Both the position numbers and the translations under genes were made by a program. Below, piece by piece: positions 8,528-17,566 of a stretch of DNA of 64,000 nt. This DNA comes from Stutzerimonas stutzeri. Lineage in GTDB: Bacteria; Pseudomonadota; Gammaproteobacteria; Pseudomonadales; Pseudomonadaceae. The notes beneath the pieces were generated by a model, which saw only the letters and a program-made list of their open reading frames with translations, did no database searches and was not told the DNA's origin. The stretch is from contig NZ_POUT01000008.1 of assembly GCF_002890915.1 (NCBI RefSeq), positions 62,001-126,000 on the forward strand, given 5' to 3'. Within the stretch, counting starts at the first letter, position 1; each line of letters starts with the position of its first letter.

Positions 8528-9463
8528 TTACGTTCCCGTGGCTTCCTGCGCCTCACGCGCGGCGATTTCCTCACCCAGGGCGCGGACGAAGGCGTCCACT
8601 GCCACTGGCAGATAGCGCGAGCTGCGCACGTAGACGCCGAGATCGCTGAACACCGCGCCGCCGTCGTTCAGGGGTACGTGCACCAGCGTGCCGCTGGCCA
8701 GTTCCGCCTCGATGCCGATGCGCGTCTGGAAGGCGACGCCGGCGCCGCGCTTGGCCATCTGCAGTGCCAGTTCCACCGAGCCGGTTTCCAGCGCGGCCTT
8801 GTGCCGCAATCCGGTGCGCGCCAGTAGCGGGCCGAGCAGGTGGTGGATGGACAGTTCGCTCTTGGCCAGGATCAACGGGTGCTCGGCGCAGGTGGCGAAA
8901 CTCACCTCGCGGCGCCCGGCTAGCGGATGTTCGGGGGCGACGATGGCGCCGAGGCGGAAGTGGCCGACGCTCAGTTGCTGCAGCTCGGCGGTGCGCGGCA
9001 GGGCGAAGGCCAGGCCGATGTCCGCCTGGCCACGGGTGACCGCCTCGGGAATCGCCTGCGAGCCCAGGCTGGTGACGCCCACGGTGATGCGCGGATAGCG
9101 CTCGCGCAGGCGCTGCAGCACGCAGGGCAGCAGGTCGGAGGTGACGCCCGAGATCGTGGCGATTTCCACGTGGCCGGTGCGCAGGCCCTGCAGCGCGTCC
9201 AGCTCGGAGCGCACCCGCTCGGTGTCCTGCAGCACGACGATGACGTGACGGGCGAAGATCTCGCCGGCGGCGGTCAGCCGCAGCCCGCCGGGCAGGCGCT
9301 CGAACAGCGGCGTGCCGACCTCGTCCTCGAGCTTGAGGATCTGCCGGTTCACCGCCGAGGAGGCGACGTTGAGCCGCCGCGAGGCCTCGCGGATGGACTG
9401 GCAGCGGCGCACCATGTCGAAGTAATGGATCGCCGGCGAATGGATGCGCAACCGGGACGGCAC
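8528..9463 (-). CDS. LysR-family transcriptional regulator
   Basis: 311-residue LysR regulator. The N-terminal winged helix (FDMVRRCQSIREASRRLNV, SSAVNRQILKLEDEVGTPLF) lies around residues 16-60, followed by the effector-binding domain. The start is GTG at 9463, supported by GAGG 5 bp upstream. It follows the TetR gene by 7 bp on the same strand, so the two regulators are probably co-transcribed. The targets are unknown; no divergent target gene is adjacent, which is unusual for LysR genes. Confidence 0.9.
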   Translation of the reverse strand: MPSRLRIHSPAIHYFDMVRRCQSIREASRRLNVASSAVNRQILKLEDEVGTPLFERLPGGLRLTAAGEIFARHVIVVLQDTERVRSELDALQGLRTGHVEIATISGVTSDLLPCVLQRLRERYPRITVGVTSLGSQAIPEAVTRGQADIGLAFALPRTAELQQLSVGHFRLGAIVAPEHPLAGRREVSFATCAEHPLILAKSELSIHHLLGPLLARTGLRHKAALETGSVELALQMAKRGAGVAFQTRIGIEAELASGTLVHVPLNDGGAVFSDLGVYVRSSRYLPVAVDAFVRALGEEIAAREAQEATGT

Positions 9464-9470
9464 GGGTGCC

Positions 9471-10145
9471 TCAGCGGCGGCTGTCGGTCGGCAGGGCGAG
9501 CCCGCAGCCCTTGAGGATGACTTGGATCAGGTTGTCGCTGGCCCGGGCGTAGTCGGCCTTGGTCATGCGTCTGTTGGTGATCCGCCGGATCTGGTCGGAG
9601 AAGTCCGCGTAGTGCTGGGTCGCGCTCCAGATCAGGAAGATCAGGTGCATGGGGTCGACCGGGTCCATCTTGCCGGCTTCGATCCAGGCATCGAACACCG
9701 CCGCACGGCCGCGGAACCAGTTGCGGTAGTCCTGGTTGAAGTGCTCGGACAGGCATTCGCAACCGCTGATGACCTCCATGGCGAAGATCTTCGAGGCCTG
9801 CGGATGGCGGCGGGAGAACTCCATCTTGAGGCGGATGTAGTCGGCCAGCGCGCTGGCCGGGTCGTCATCGACGGTAAGGTCGTCGAAGGCGGTGTCCCAG
9901 AGTTCGAGGATGTGCCGCATCACCTCGACGTACAGCCCCAGCTTGCTGTTGAAGTAGTAGTGCACGTTGGCCTTGGGCAGCCCGGCGCGGGTGGCGATGG
10001 CGTTCATGCTGGTGCCCTTGAAGCCGTAGCGGGCGAACTCCTCCGCCGCTGCGTTGAGGATGGTCTCCTCGTTCTTCTGGCGGATGCGGCCGGCGGGCTT
10101 GCCCGTGGCGGTGTAGAGCGGCTGGGGTGCTTCGTTCTTGTTCAT
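9471..10145 (-). CDS. TetR-family regulator, RutR-like
   Basis: 224-residue TetR protein. The HTH (GTSMNAIATRAGLPKANVHY, YFNSKLGLY) lies at about residues 43-75. The C-terminal half resembles the RutR/YcdC ligand domain (FAMEVISGCE; HLIFLIWSATQHYADF). RutR controls pyrimidine and purine use in E. coli. Here the gene lies beside a nucleobase-permease remnant and a Tsx-type nucleoside channel, which supports a nucleobase-related role. It is likely co-transcribed with the LysR gene. Confidence 0.87.
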   Translation of the reverse strand: MNKNEAPQPLYTATGKPAGRIRQKNEETILNAAAEEFARYGFKGTSMNAIATRAGLPKANVHYYFNSKLGLYVEVMRHILELWDTAFDDLTVDDDPASALADYIRLKMEFSRRHPQASKIFAMEVISGCECLSEHFNQDYRNWFRGRAAVFDAWIEAGKMDPVDPMHLIFLIWSATQHYADFSDQIRRITNRRMTKADYARASDNLIQVILKGCGLALPTDSRR

Positions 10146-10191
10146 AGTCCCTTATCCGAAGAGCGCGGTGACGTGCGCCACTACAGTGGGC

Positions 10192-10380
10192 TCAGGCCTG
10201 GTGCGCGTGGGCGACGATGCTGGGCTCGGGCCGTACGCGCGGCGGCAGGTCCGGCAGGATGGCCGTGCAGGCCGCCGCAGTGATGGCCGAGCCGGACAGA
10301 TTCTGCACGAGTTTCGGCATTCGATGCAGCAGTTCCGCTTGCGCTGCAATACCCAGGCCCATCCTCCAGCGAATTGGCAA
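10192..10380 (-). pseudogene. Remnant of an NCS2-type (uracil/xanthine) permease C-terminus
   Basis: A reading frame of about 60 codons contains MGLGIAAQAELLHRMPKLVQ, then NLSGSAITAAACTAILPDLP. By eye this matches the last helices of nucleobase:cation symporter-2 permeases (consensus like MPKLVQNIFGSAITAG-TAILLNLLLP). No other permease part is present upstream; the neighbouring frames are non-homologous. The position between a RutR-like regulator and a Tsx channel is where an intact permease would make sense. I read it as a decayed gene fragment; a homology search is needed to be sure. Confidence 0.5.
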
Positions 10381-10671
10381 CGGTCGGCAGGGCGCGCCGG
10401 TTCGCAGGGCCCATGAAGGCGGCAGCCGACGGCGGGCCGTAGCTCAGGTCGGCGGAGGGATGGTCGTGCATGGCCGCTCCTCGGGCCCGGTGCCCGTCTC
10501 GAATGCCCGGAGCCAGTGCAAGAACCTGACCCGTTGATTAGCTTTGCGCGTGTTCTGGCACCAGCGGCCAGGCGACGTGCGACTTCGGCCGGGCAGCGGC
10601 GTGGCGCGCGGGAGATGCTTGCACCAAAGGCGAACAGGTTCGGGGCACGGCGTTTGCCGCTGGTGCGTGGG
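10381..10671. other. Intergenic remainder between permease remnant and tsx
   Basis: About 290 bp with no convincing gene on either strand; possible codons here are scrambled. It may hold further decayed permease sequence that I cannot recognise. Confidence 0.4.
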
Positions 10672-10701
10672 CGGGAAGGACCGCCCGGCGAGGCCGGGCG
10701 G
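10672..10701 (-). terminator. Rho-independent-like terminator after tsx
   Basis: CCGCCCGGC-GAG-GCCGGGCGG, a 9-bp perfect stem (10681-10701), follows the leftward tsx stop by 8 bp and is trailed on that strand by TCCTTCC, a weak pyrimidine tract. Confidence 0.55.
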
Positions 10702-10709
10702 CAGGTGCG

Positions 10710-11513
10710 TCAGAAATGCGCCTTGACGATGAAGTTGGTGACGTTGTTGTCGGTGTTGAAGGCGCTGCTGTCCTCGATACCGTACTTGTTGGTCCAGTAG
10801 TCGTATTCGATACCGACGTAGAGCTTGCCCGGCGTGTAGTCCAGCGCCTTGCCCAGGTCGTACTTGACCTGCGGGTTGAAGTGGAAGTTCTTGGCGAGGT
10901 AGTTGCCCTTGGACTTGGAGCCGGCGTCGTTGACGACCCAGTCGATGTAGCCGTCGAAGAGGATGTCGGACTTGCCTACCGGGATGGTGATTGCCCAGGT
11001 GGGGGTGAGCTGCCACTGGCCGCCCGGCTTGCCGGTGATGCCGTCGGGCTCGCGGTAGTAGGTGTTGAGGGCGAAGCGATCGAAACCGGGAATGGCCAGG
11101 TCGACGGCCGGGCCGAGCAGATAGTTGCGGTTGCGCCCTTCGCCGCGTTCGTAGGTCGCGGAGATCAGCACGTCCTTGACCGGCCCGAAGGACAGGTCGG
11201 CGCCGCTGATCTTGCCCAGCGACAGGCGCGGGCTGAACTCGCCGTAGTAGGTGTGGCCATCGCTGCCGGAGATGCCGTTGTACCACTTGTTGTCGACGAA
11301 CAGGAACATGTCCCCCCAGGTCCAGCCACTGGCATGTTCGAAGGTGATGGTCTGCTGGATGGCGCCTTCCTTGCCGCCGGCCGAATCCACGGCGAAGTTC
11401 TTGCCATACAGGTAGGTGAGGCTGTTGTTCTGCCAGAACATGGGGCTCGCCATGGCTTCGCTACTGAGGATCAACCCGGCCGCGAGGGCTGCGCTGGTAA
11501 GGCTGCGTTTCAT
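10710..11513 (-). CDS. tsx: Tsx-like nucleoside-specific outer-membrane channel
   Basis: 267-residue outer-membrane protein with a signal peptide (MKRSLTSAALAAGLILSSEA, cleaved near AMA-SP) and a beta-barrel rich in alternating aromatics, ending in KAHF with a terminal Phe as outer-membrane proteins do. Channel_Tsx family features are the N-terminal WQNNSLTYLYG, TFEHASGWTWGDMFLFVD, and RFALNTYYREP. It would admit nucleosides or related small molecules. AAGGAG lies 7 bp before the ATG. The neighbouring RutR-like regulator and permease remnant fit a nucleobase/nucleoside uptake locus. Confidence 0.85.
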   Translation of the reverse strand: MKRSLTSAALAAGLILSSEAMASPMFWQNNSLTYLYGKNFAVDSAGGKEGAIQQTITFEHASGWTWGDMFLFVDNKWYNGISGSDGHTYYGEFSPRLSLGKISGADLSFGPVKDVLISATYERGEGRNRNYLLGPAVDLAIPGFDRFALNTYYREPDGITGKPGGQWQLTPTWAITIPVGKSDILFDGYIDWVVNDAGSKSKGNYLAKNFHFNPQVKYDLGKALDYTPGKLYVGIEYDYWTNKYGIEDSSAFNTDNNVTNFIVKAHF

Positions 11514-11840
11514 CTGTTTACTCCTTGCTGCATGTGAGAGTGCTTGTATTAGTTGTCCAAGTGGTCAGGCTTCGCTCACATAGCAAGGCGCGAGCCAACC
11601 CCGTAGGGTGACTGTGGTTATTATTCAAGTAATTGATTTTAAAGATTATGTTTTTTGATGATCGGCATGTTGTGGACGCTTTTGGCGCGCCGCCGCACGA
11701 ATTGCGTATCGGTGCGAGCTGACCGATTCGTCAGGTTGCTCCGGTTTGGGGCGTGGCCGATGGCCATCTGCTCCATGTTGCAACGGAAATGCCGCGGGCG
11801 GGGTCGTAGCCAGGGAGCGTTCAAATCGACGAGGCAGGCC
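11514..11840. other. Divergent intergenic region tsx / acetyltransferase
   Basis: 327 bp with an AT-rich centre (about 11605-11660) that contrasts with the surrounding GC-rich DNA and probably holds promoters for both divergent genes. No operator could be assigned. Confidence 0.4.
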
Positions 11841-12380
11841 ATGAACCTGAGTGAAAAACAGAAGATGCTCACCGGGCAGCTTTACCTGGCAAGCGATGCC
11901 GAACTCATGGCCGAGCGGGAGAGGGCCGGGGCATGGCTGGCGCGCTACAGCGGCGCGACAGGCGCGGAGCGGGACGTCCTGCTGGCCGAAGGGCTGGGGA
12001 CGGTGGGGCGTGGCGTGGAGGTCCGGGCGCCGTTTCACTGCGACTACGGCTACAACATCCACCTGGAAGATGGCGTGTTCCTCAATTTCGGCTGCGTGAT
12101 CCTGGATGTCTGTAGCGTGCATATCGGCGCGGGCTGCCAGGTCGGCCCCGCCGTGCAGATCTATACCGCGGACCATCCACGCGATCCGCGGCAGCGCAGG
12201 GCGGGCCTGGAATACGGCAGGCCGGTGGTGATCGGCAAGAATGCCTGGATCGGTGGCGGCGCGATCATCCTGCCGGGCGTGGTGGTGGGCGATGACGCCA
12301 TCATCGGGGCCGGCAGTGTGCTGACCCGCGATGTGCCGGTGGGGGCCACGGTGCTGGGCAATCCCGCGCGCCCCCGCTGA
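11841..12380 (+). CDS. Maltose O-acetyltransferase-like sugar acetyltransferase
   Basis: 179-residue protein of the Maa/NodL/LacA group. The N-terminal Mac domain (SEKQKMLTGQLYLASDAEL) is followed by a left-handed beta-helix with hexapeptide repeats (IHIGAGCQVGPAVQIYTADHP; VVIGKNAWIGGGAIILPGVV; IIGAGSVLTRDVP). It transfers acetyl from acetyl-CoA to a sugar hydroxyl, with catalytic His in TADHP. The start at 11841 has GAGG 6 bp upstream and matches the family N-terminus; an upstream in-frame extension is not family-like. It is convergent with the CsgD-like gene. Confidence 0.9.
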   Translation: MNLSEKQKMLTGQLYLASDAELMAERERAGAWLARYSGATGAERDVLLAEGLGTVGRGVEVRAPFHCDYGYNIHLEDGVFLNFGCVILDVCSVHIGAGCQVGPAVQIYTADHPRDPRQRRAGLEYGRPVVIGKNAWIGGGAIILPGVVVGDDAIIGAGSVLTRDVPVGATVLGNPARPR

Positions 12381-12423
12381 CTGCCGCCCATGCAATGCGG
12401 GCGGCTTCAGCTCCCGGTGCGTT

Positions 12424-13074
12424 TCACGGCGTCGCCTCGCCAGTGTGGGCGAGCACCAGGGAGGCCCCCTGGGCCCGGTTGCTGGCGCCCAGCTTGCGCA
12501 GGGCGTTGTGCACATGGCTCTTGATGGTGTGGGTGCTCAGGTGCAGTTTTTGCGCGATGGCCGAGTTCGAGAGGCCATGTCCGGCCAGGGCGAGGATCTG
12601 CTTCTCGCGCAGGGTCAGCTCGTCGATGACCTGGCTGGAGTGGGTCAGTTGCCGGTAGCGGCACAGGAGCTTTTCCATCAGCGCTCGCGGCAGCCAGTCG
12701 CCGCCGGCGAGCATGGCCTGCACGCCGCGGATGAAATTGCTGCGCGGGGTCGAACGGTAGAACACGCCGCGAATCCAGGGGTGCATCTCGATCAGCAGGC
12801 GCGCCTGATCGGGCTGGGCGTTGATCAACGCGACCGGCATGTCGCCGAACTGGCGCAGCAACTGCAGGCACTGGTCGTGGGAATAGCTGCCGAGGTCCAG
12901 GAGCGCCAGGGCGAACCGTGCATGTTCCGGGCGCAGCGTCCCGGCGCGATGCAGGACGCAAGCGGGGCAACCTTCGAGGTATTGGTGCAGCGCGCTGTCG
13001 AGGAATTCGCTATGGGAAAGCAATAGCAGGCGCGACGGGGCCGGCGTAATAGCCGATACGGCATCATCTTTCAT
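12424..13074 (-). CDS. CsgD-like LuxR-family regulator
   Basis: 216 residues, the same length as E. coli CsgD. The N-terminal receiver-like domain lacks a clear phospho-acceptor pattern, the CsgD-like segment WIRGVFY (100-106) precedes an FIRGVQAMLAGGDWLP stretch, and a C-terminal LuxR HTH (LTLREKQILALAGHGLSNSA) lies at about 153-203. CsgD activates biofilm matrix genes and the diguanylate cyclase AdrA. The start at 13074 (MKDDAVS) has AAGGA 7 bp upstream; the ATG two codons earlier is too close to it. No curli genes are in the window, though a MASE2-GGDEF gene lies at 22.9 kb. Confidence 0.8.
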   Translation of the reverse strand: MKDDAVSAITPAPSRLLLLSHSEFLDSALHQYLEGCPACVLHRAGTLRPEHARFALALLDLGSYSHDQCLQLLRQFGDMPVALINAQPDQARLLIEMHPWIRGVFYRSTPRSNFIRGVQAMLAGGDWLPRALMEKLLCRYRQLTHSSQVIDELTLREKQILALAGHGLSNSAIAQKLHLSTHTIKSHVHNALRKLGASNRAQGASLVLAHTGEATP

Positions 13075-13330
13075 TCGCATGTCCTTTGCTGAATGGCGGA
13101 TCTGGGAGAGGGATGGGCCCGTCTCCGATCCATGGAAGTCCGGCGTTCTGCACGCCGAACCGAAACGGTAGCCCAGCTTTGCGACAAAAAAAAGTCGAAA
13201 CAATAAAAATATGTCAGTTTGTCGACGACGTGTCTTCCGGGCGTTTCCCTGGCGAAGACCAGGTTGCCCATCTACAGTGTCGTTCCCGGCTCTATCTTCA
13301 ATCCCATGAGTGGCTCTGGCGGAAAAGGCG

Positions 13331-13978
13331 ATGGGTGATCCTCTGTTCTGGTTGGTGTTCTTCTCGGCGGCGCTGGCGCTGAATCTTTCGCCCGGCCCGG
13401 ACCTGCTCTACGTGCTGTCGCGAACCTTCTCCGGTGGGCGGCGCATCGGGGTGATTGCCGCTTGCGGCGTGTGCAGCGGGGCGCTGGTGCACGTGCTATT
13501 CGCCGCGCTGGGGATTTCGGCGATTCTCGCCACCTCGGCGCTGGCTTTCACGCTGGTCAAGTACGTCGGTGCGGCCTATCTGCTCTACCTGGGCATCCAG
13601 GCGCTGCGTTCGGCCGGCAGCGGCGCCGCGCTGGAGTTCAAGGCCGGGCCGCGTACCACGGCGTGGCGGGCGTACCGCCAGGGCGTGCTGGTGGATTTAC
13701 TCAACCCCAAGGCGGCGATCTTCTTCATGGCCTTCCTGCCGCAGTTCGTGCGGCCCGAGCATGGCGCGGTGCCGCTGCAACTGCTGCTGCTCGGCGTTCT
13801 GGTGGTGCTGGTGGCGATCATCGTCGAGTGTGGCCTGGTGCTGCTGGCGGCGCGTGCCCGTACGGCGTTGCGCAACAATCGGACCCTGAGCCAGTGGCTC
13901 GACCGGGTACTGGGTTCGATCCTCAATCGGCCTGGGGATTCGCCTGGGGCTCAGCGAGCGTGTCTGACGGGGAATTGA
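13331..13978 (+). CDS. LysE-family amino-acid exporter
   Basis: 215-residue inner-membrane protein of the LysE/RhtB group. The hallmark NLSPGPDLLYVLSRTFSGG near residue 20 and six hydrophobic helices are visible, as is the QGVLVDLLNPKAAIFFMAFL segment. It would export amino acids or homoserine-lactone-like compounds; the substrate is unknown. The start at 13331 is chosen for the GGA 7 bp upstream and the family-typical MGDPLFWLVFF; an upstream ATG at 13310 adds seven atypical residues. Confidence 0.9.
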   Translation: MGDPLFWLVFFSAALALNLSPGPDLLYVLSRTFSGGRRIGVIAACGVCSGALVHVLFAALGISAILATSALAFTLVKYVGAAYLLYLGIQALRSAGSGAALEFKAGPRTTAWRAYRQGVLVDLLNPKAAIFFMAFLPQFVRPEHGAVPLQLLLLGVLVVLVAIIVECGLVLLAARARTALRNNRTLSQWLDRVLGSILNRPGDSPGAQRACLTGN

Positions 13979-14043
13979 TCGGCTCGGCGCCGCTCTCAAT
14001 ACCGAGGGCCTGCCACCCGGCGGCCCGCTGATCGGAGCTGCCT

Positions 14044-14499
14044 ATGCCTCAGCAAAGCAAGAACACCACCGCCACTCTGATCCCCTGCCTGCGCTATCGC
14101 GACGTGGCGGCGGCCATCGACTGGCTGTGCCGCGCCTTCGGCTTCGAGCGGCAGCGCGTCTACCGGGACGAGCTGGTCGGCATCATCCACGCTCAGCTCG
14201 GTTTCGGCAGCGGCATGCTGATGGTCGGGCCGGTGGTCGATTCGGCGTACGGTCGCCAGTTGCGCCAGCCGGACGAACTCGGCGGCGTTTCGACCCAGGG
14301 CATCTATGTCATCGTCAATAGCGCCGATGCGCTGTATACCCAGGCCAAGGCCGCCGGTGCGCGGATCGTCGTCGAATTGAAGGACGAGGACTACGGCGGC
14401 CGCGGCTTCAGCTGTCGCGACCTGGAAGGCCACCTGTGGAGCTTCGGCACCTACGACCCCTGGGCGGACGCAGCCGCCGGCTCCGTGGAGCAGGCCTGA
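14044..14499 (+). CDS. VOC-family protein (glyoxalase/bleomycin-resistance fold, PhnB-like)
   Basis: 151-residue protein. [20 protein letters not shown] and the closing [20 protein letters not shown] are typical of the PhnB-like VOC superfamily. Some members are metal-dependent lyases or dioxygenases, but many are of unknown function. GGAG lies 6 bp before the ATG. The stop shares a base with the aldo/keto reductase start, so the two are co-translated. Confidence 0.88.
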   Translation: MPQQSKNTTATLIPCLRYRDVAAAIDWLCRAFGFERQRVYRDELVGIIHAQLGFGSGMLMVGPVVDSAYGRQLRQPDELGGVSTQGIYVIVNSADALYTQAKAAGARIVVELKDEDYGGRGFSCRDLEGHLWSFGTYDPWADAAAGSVEQA

Positions 14500-15326
14500 T
14501 GCGCGCTTTCAGCATGATCGACGGCGGCCGCGTCCCACCGATCGGCCAGGGCACCTGGCACATGGGCGAGGACCCGGCCGCGCGCCCGCGCGAGGTGGCG
14601 GCGCTGCGCCTGGGCATCGAACTGGGCATGACGCTGATCGACACCGCCGAGATGTACGGCGAGGGTGGCGCCGAGGCGGTGGTGGGCGAAGCGATCCGCA
14701 GCCGCCGCGAGCGGGTCTTCCTGGTCAGCAAGGTCTATCCGCACAACGCCAGCCGCAAGGGTATTCCCGCGGCCTGCGAGCGCAGCCTGCAGCGGCTGGG
14801 GACCGACTTCATCGACCTCTACCTGTTGCACTGGCGCGGGCAGTATCCGCTGGCGGAAACCGTCGAGGCCTTCGAGCGGCTGCAGGCGGCCGGCAAGATC
14901 CGCCACTGGGGCGTTTCCAACCTCGATCTCGACGATATGCGGGAACTGCCGCAGGTGCAGGATTGTGCCACCAACCAGGTGCTGTACAACCCGGCCGAGC
15001 GCGGCATCGAATTCGATCTGCTGCCCCGGTGCCAGGCCCAGGGCATGCCGGTCATGGCCTATTGCCCGCTGGGGCAGGGCGGCGGGCTGTTGCACAGTCC
15101 CGCCCTGCTCGAAGTGGCGCGCCGCCACGGTGCGCAGCCGGCGCAGGTCGCGCTGGCCTGGGCGCTGCGCCAGCCGGGTGTATGGGCGATCCCCAAGGCC
15201 AGCGACCCCGCGCACCTGCGTGCCAATGCCGCGTCCGTCGACGTGCAGCTGGGCGCCGAGGACCTGGCGATCATCGACCAGGCTTTTCCGCCCCCTTCGC
15301 GCCGGCAGCCACTGCAGATGGTGTGA
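14499..15326 (+). CDS. Aldo/keto reductase
   Basis: 275-residue TIM-barrel NADPH-dependent reductase. The catalytic tetrad is complete: Asp48 (LIDTAEMYG), Tyr53, Lys78 (FLVSKVYP) and His111 (DLYLLHWRG). The nucleotide-binding end ([12 protein letters not shown]) is present. The start is ATG at 14499, overlapping the stop of the VOC gene in TGATG. The carbonyl substrate is unknown. Confidence 0.93.
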   Translation: MRAFSMIDGGRVPPIGQGTWHMGEDPAARPREVAALRLGIELGMTLIDTAEMYGEGGAEAVVGEAIRSRRERVFLVSKVYPHNASRKGIPAACERSLQRLGTDFIDLYLLHWRGQYPLAETVEAFERLQAAGKIRHWGVSNLDLDDMRELPQVQDCATNQVLYNPAERGIEFDLLPRCQAQGMPVMAYCPLGQGGGLLHSPALLEVARRHGAQPAQVALAWALRQPGVWAIPKASDPAHLRANAASVDVQLGAEDLAIIDQAFPPPSRRQPLQMV

Positions 15327-15403
15327 ACTCCGACTGCCGGCGGGAATGAATGCCGCGCCGCCGCTGTCAGCTGAGCAATGACGGTGAATCCGGAGGATCG
15401 GGC

Positions 15404-16375
15404 ATGGGCAAGGCGACTCTCGATGGCGCGGTGGTGGTGATCACCGGCGCATCCAGCGGCATCGGCCGCGCGGCGGCACAGGCTTTCGCCCGTCGCGGCG
15501 CACGCCTGGTGCTGGCGGCACGGGACGCCGAGGCCCTGCGCGAAGCCGCCGACGAATGCCGCAGTTTCGGCAGCGAGGCCATCGCCGTGCCGACCGATGT
15601 GACCCATGGCGACGAGGTGGAAAACCTCGCCAGCGCCGCGGCGGCGTTCGGCCAGGGACGCATCGACGTGTGGATCAACAATGCCGGGATCGGCGCGGTC
15701 GGCGCCTTCGACGAAACCCCGCTGGATGCCCATGAGCAGGTGGTGCAGACCGACCTGCTCGGCTACCTGCGCGGTGCCCATGCGGTGTTGCCGTATTTCA
15801 AGCAGCAGCGGGGCGGGGTGCTGATCAATACGCTGTCGATGGGCAGCTGGCTGGCGCAGCCTTATGCGGTGGCCTATTCGGCGAGCAAGTTCGGCCTGCG
15901 CGGCTTCTCCCAGGCGCTGCGTGGCGAACTGGGGGCCTGGCCGGGGATTCATGTCTGCGACGTCTATCCTTCGGTGGTGGATACCCCCGGCTTTCGCGAC
16001 GGCGGCAACTATGCCGGGCGTTCGCTGCAGCCACCGCCGCCGCTGTACGACCCGCGCCGGGTGGCCGATGCCATGGTCAGCCTGGCGCTGCATCCGCGCC
16101 ATACCACCTCGGTCGGTGCGGTGGCGACGCTGCTGCGCCTGGTGCATTTCCTCACACCCGGCTTCGATCGCCTGAACGGCCTGCTCACCGGCACGGCGTT
16201 GCAGCGTGCGCGCCGGGTGCCGACCTCCTCGGGCAACCTGTTCCATCCGTCACTGGGACAGCGGCGCATCGATGGCGGCTGGCGCGGCGAGGCGCACGAC
16301 ACGGGCAGATGGCTGCTGGTCGGCAGCCTGGCGGTGGGGCTGATCGGGCTGTGCCTGCGCCGCCATCGCCGTTAG
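15404..16375 (+). CDS. Short-chain dehydrogenase/reductase with C-terminal membrane anchor
   Basis: 323-residue SDR. The cofactor motif TGASSGIG lies at 14-21, NNAGIG near residue 90, and the catalytic Ser/YSASK in the LSMGSWLAQPYAVAYSASK region. The C-terminal 20 residues (WLLVGSLAVGLIGLC, then basic RRHRR) look like a single tail anchor, which is uncommon for SDRs. GGAGG sits 7 bp upstream of the ATG. It follows the aldo/keto reductase by 77 bp on the same strand, so they may be co-transcribed. Confidence 0.9.
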   Translation: MGKATLDGAVVVITGASSGIGRAAAQAFARRGARLVLAARDAEALREAADECRSFGSEAIAVPTDVTHGDEVENLASAAAAFGQGRIDVWINNAGIGAVGAFDETPLDAHEQVVQTDLLGYLRGAHAVLPYFKQQRGGVLINTLSMGSWLAQPYAVAYSASKFGLRGFSQALRGELGAWPGIHVCDVYPSVVDTPGFRDGGNYAGRSLQPPPPLYDPRRVADAMVSLALHPRHTTSVGAVATLLRLVHFLTPGFDRLNGLLTGTALQRARRVPTSSGNLFHPSLGQRRIDGGWRGEAHDTGRWLLVGSLAVGLIGLCLRRHRR

Positions 16376-16388
16376 GCCGGCGGTGTGG

Positions 16389-16413
16389 GTTGGGTTGAGC
16401 GAAGCGAAGCCCA
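16389..16413. repeat. Single REP-like element (GTAGGTTGGG family)
   Basis: One copy of the GTTGGGTTGAG ... GAAGCCCA palindrome lies between the convergent SDR and metR genes. Confidence 0.7.
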
Positions 16414-16481
16414 GCCAGCGGAACGCCAGCCAGCGCGGGTCACGACTTCGGCGAACCGTTGGGCGGGCCAGCTCGCTGGTG

Positions 16482-17408
16482 TCAGCGCGGCTTGGCCGCG
16501 GCGCTGACGCCTTCCAGCGTGGCGAAGGAGGTGTCCTTGGCGGTGAGCAGGAAGTCGCGCATGAACGGCGAATCCAGCATATCGGCGCGGATGCCGGCGA
16601 ACAGCGTGGCGAACAGACCCTTCTCGCCGAGCCGCTTGGCGGTCACGTAGCCGCGCGCGCTGTATTCGTGCAGCGCCCAGTTCGGCAGGCAGCAGACGCC
16701 ACGCCCCGACGCCACCAGCTGCATCATCATCACCGTCAGCTCCGAGGTGCGCACCTGCGCCGGCTCGACGTCGGCGGGCTCGAGAAAGCGGGTGAACACA
16801 TCGAGACGGTCGCGCTCCACCGGATAGGTGATCAGGGTCTCGCTGGCCAGGTCCTCGGGGCGGATGTACGGCCGTGCCGCCAGCGGGTGCTGGTTGGCCA
16901 CCGCCAGCAGCGCCTCGTAGGTGAACAGCGGCACATAGGTGATGCCCGGCAGTTCCAGCGGGTCGGAGGTGACCACCAGGTCGAGATCGCCGCGCGCCAA
17001 GGCCGGCAGCGGGGCGAAGGAAAAGCCCGAGGCGAGGTCCAGCTCGACTTCCGGCCAGGCATCGCGGAACTGATCGATGGTGGGCATCAGCCACTGGAAG
17101 CAGCTGTGGCATTCGATGGCCATGTGCAGGCGCCCCGCGGTGCCACCGGCCAGGCGGGCCAGGTCGCGTTCGGCGCTGCGCAGCTGCGGCAGCACCGCGT
17201 CGGCCAGCTGCAGCAGGCGCAAGCCGGCGCTGGTGAAACGCACCGGCCGGGTCTTGCGCACGAACAGCTGCAGGCCGAGGCGCTCTTCCAGCTCCTTGAA
17301 CTGATGGGATAGCGCCGACTGGGTGAGATGCAGGCGCTCGGCGGCTTCGACCAGGCTGTCCGTCTCGCGCAGTGCATGAAGTGTCTTCAGGTGTCGAATT
17401 TCCAGCAT
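16482..17408 (-). CDS. metR: MetR, LysR-type activator of methionine biosynthesis
   Basis: 308 residues. The N-terminus MLEIRHLKTLHALRETDSLV, then HLTQSALSHQFKELEERLGL, is a close match to MetR; the homocysteine-binding C-domain follows. MetR uses homocysteine as coactivator to drive metE and metH. The start at 17408 was chosen because MetR proteins begin with M-E/I-HLKTL; an upstream ATG at 17483 adds 25 unrelated residues. Its presumed target metE is 0.9 kb away, with an exoD-like gene in between. Confidence 0.92.
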   Translation of the reverse strand: MLEIRHLKTLHALRETDSLVEAAERLHLTQSALSHQFKELEERLGLQLFVRKTRPVRFTSAGLRLLQLADAVLPQLRSAERDLARLAGGTAGRLHMAIECHSCFQWLMPTIDQFRDAWPEVELDLASGFSFAPLPALARGDLDLVVTSDPLELPGITYVPLFTYEALLAVANQHPLAARPYIRPEDLASETLITYPVERDRLDVFTRFLEPADVEPAQVRTSELTVMMMQLVASGRGVCCLPNWALHEYSARGYVTAKRLGEKGLFATLFAGIRADMLDSPFMRDFLLTAKDTSFATLEGVSAAAKPR

Positions 17409-17566
17409 GCCGGGCTCCCAGCAATCGTGAGCGGTCGAGCCTGCATGAGAGAGGCAGTCGATCGGAAGAAAAGCGTGCTGCATGAGCTTTGCTCATCGAA
17501 TGAACGAAGTGTGTCGCACCGGGGCGAAGCTGTCGAGGGGCTGGAAAGGGGCGGCGCTGCCGGCTC

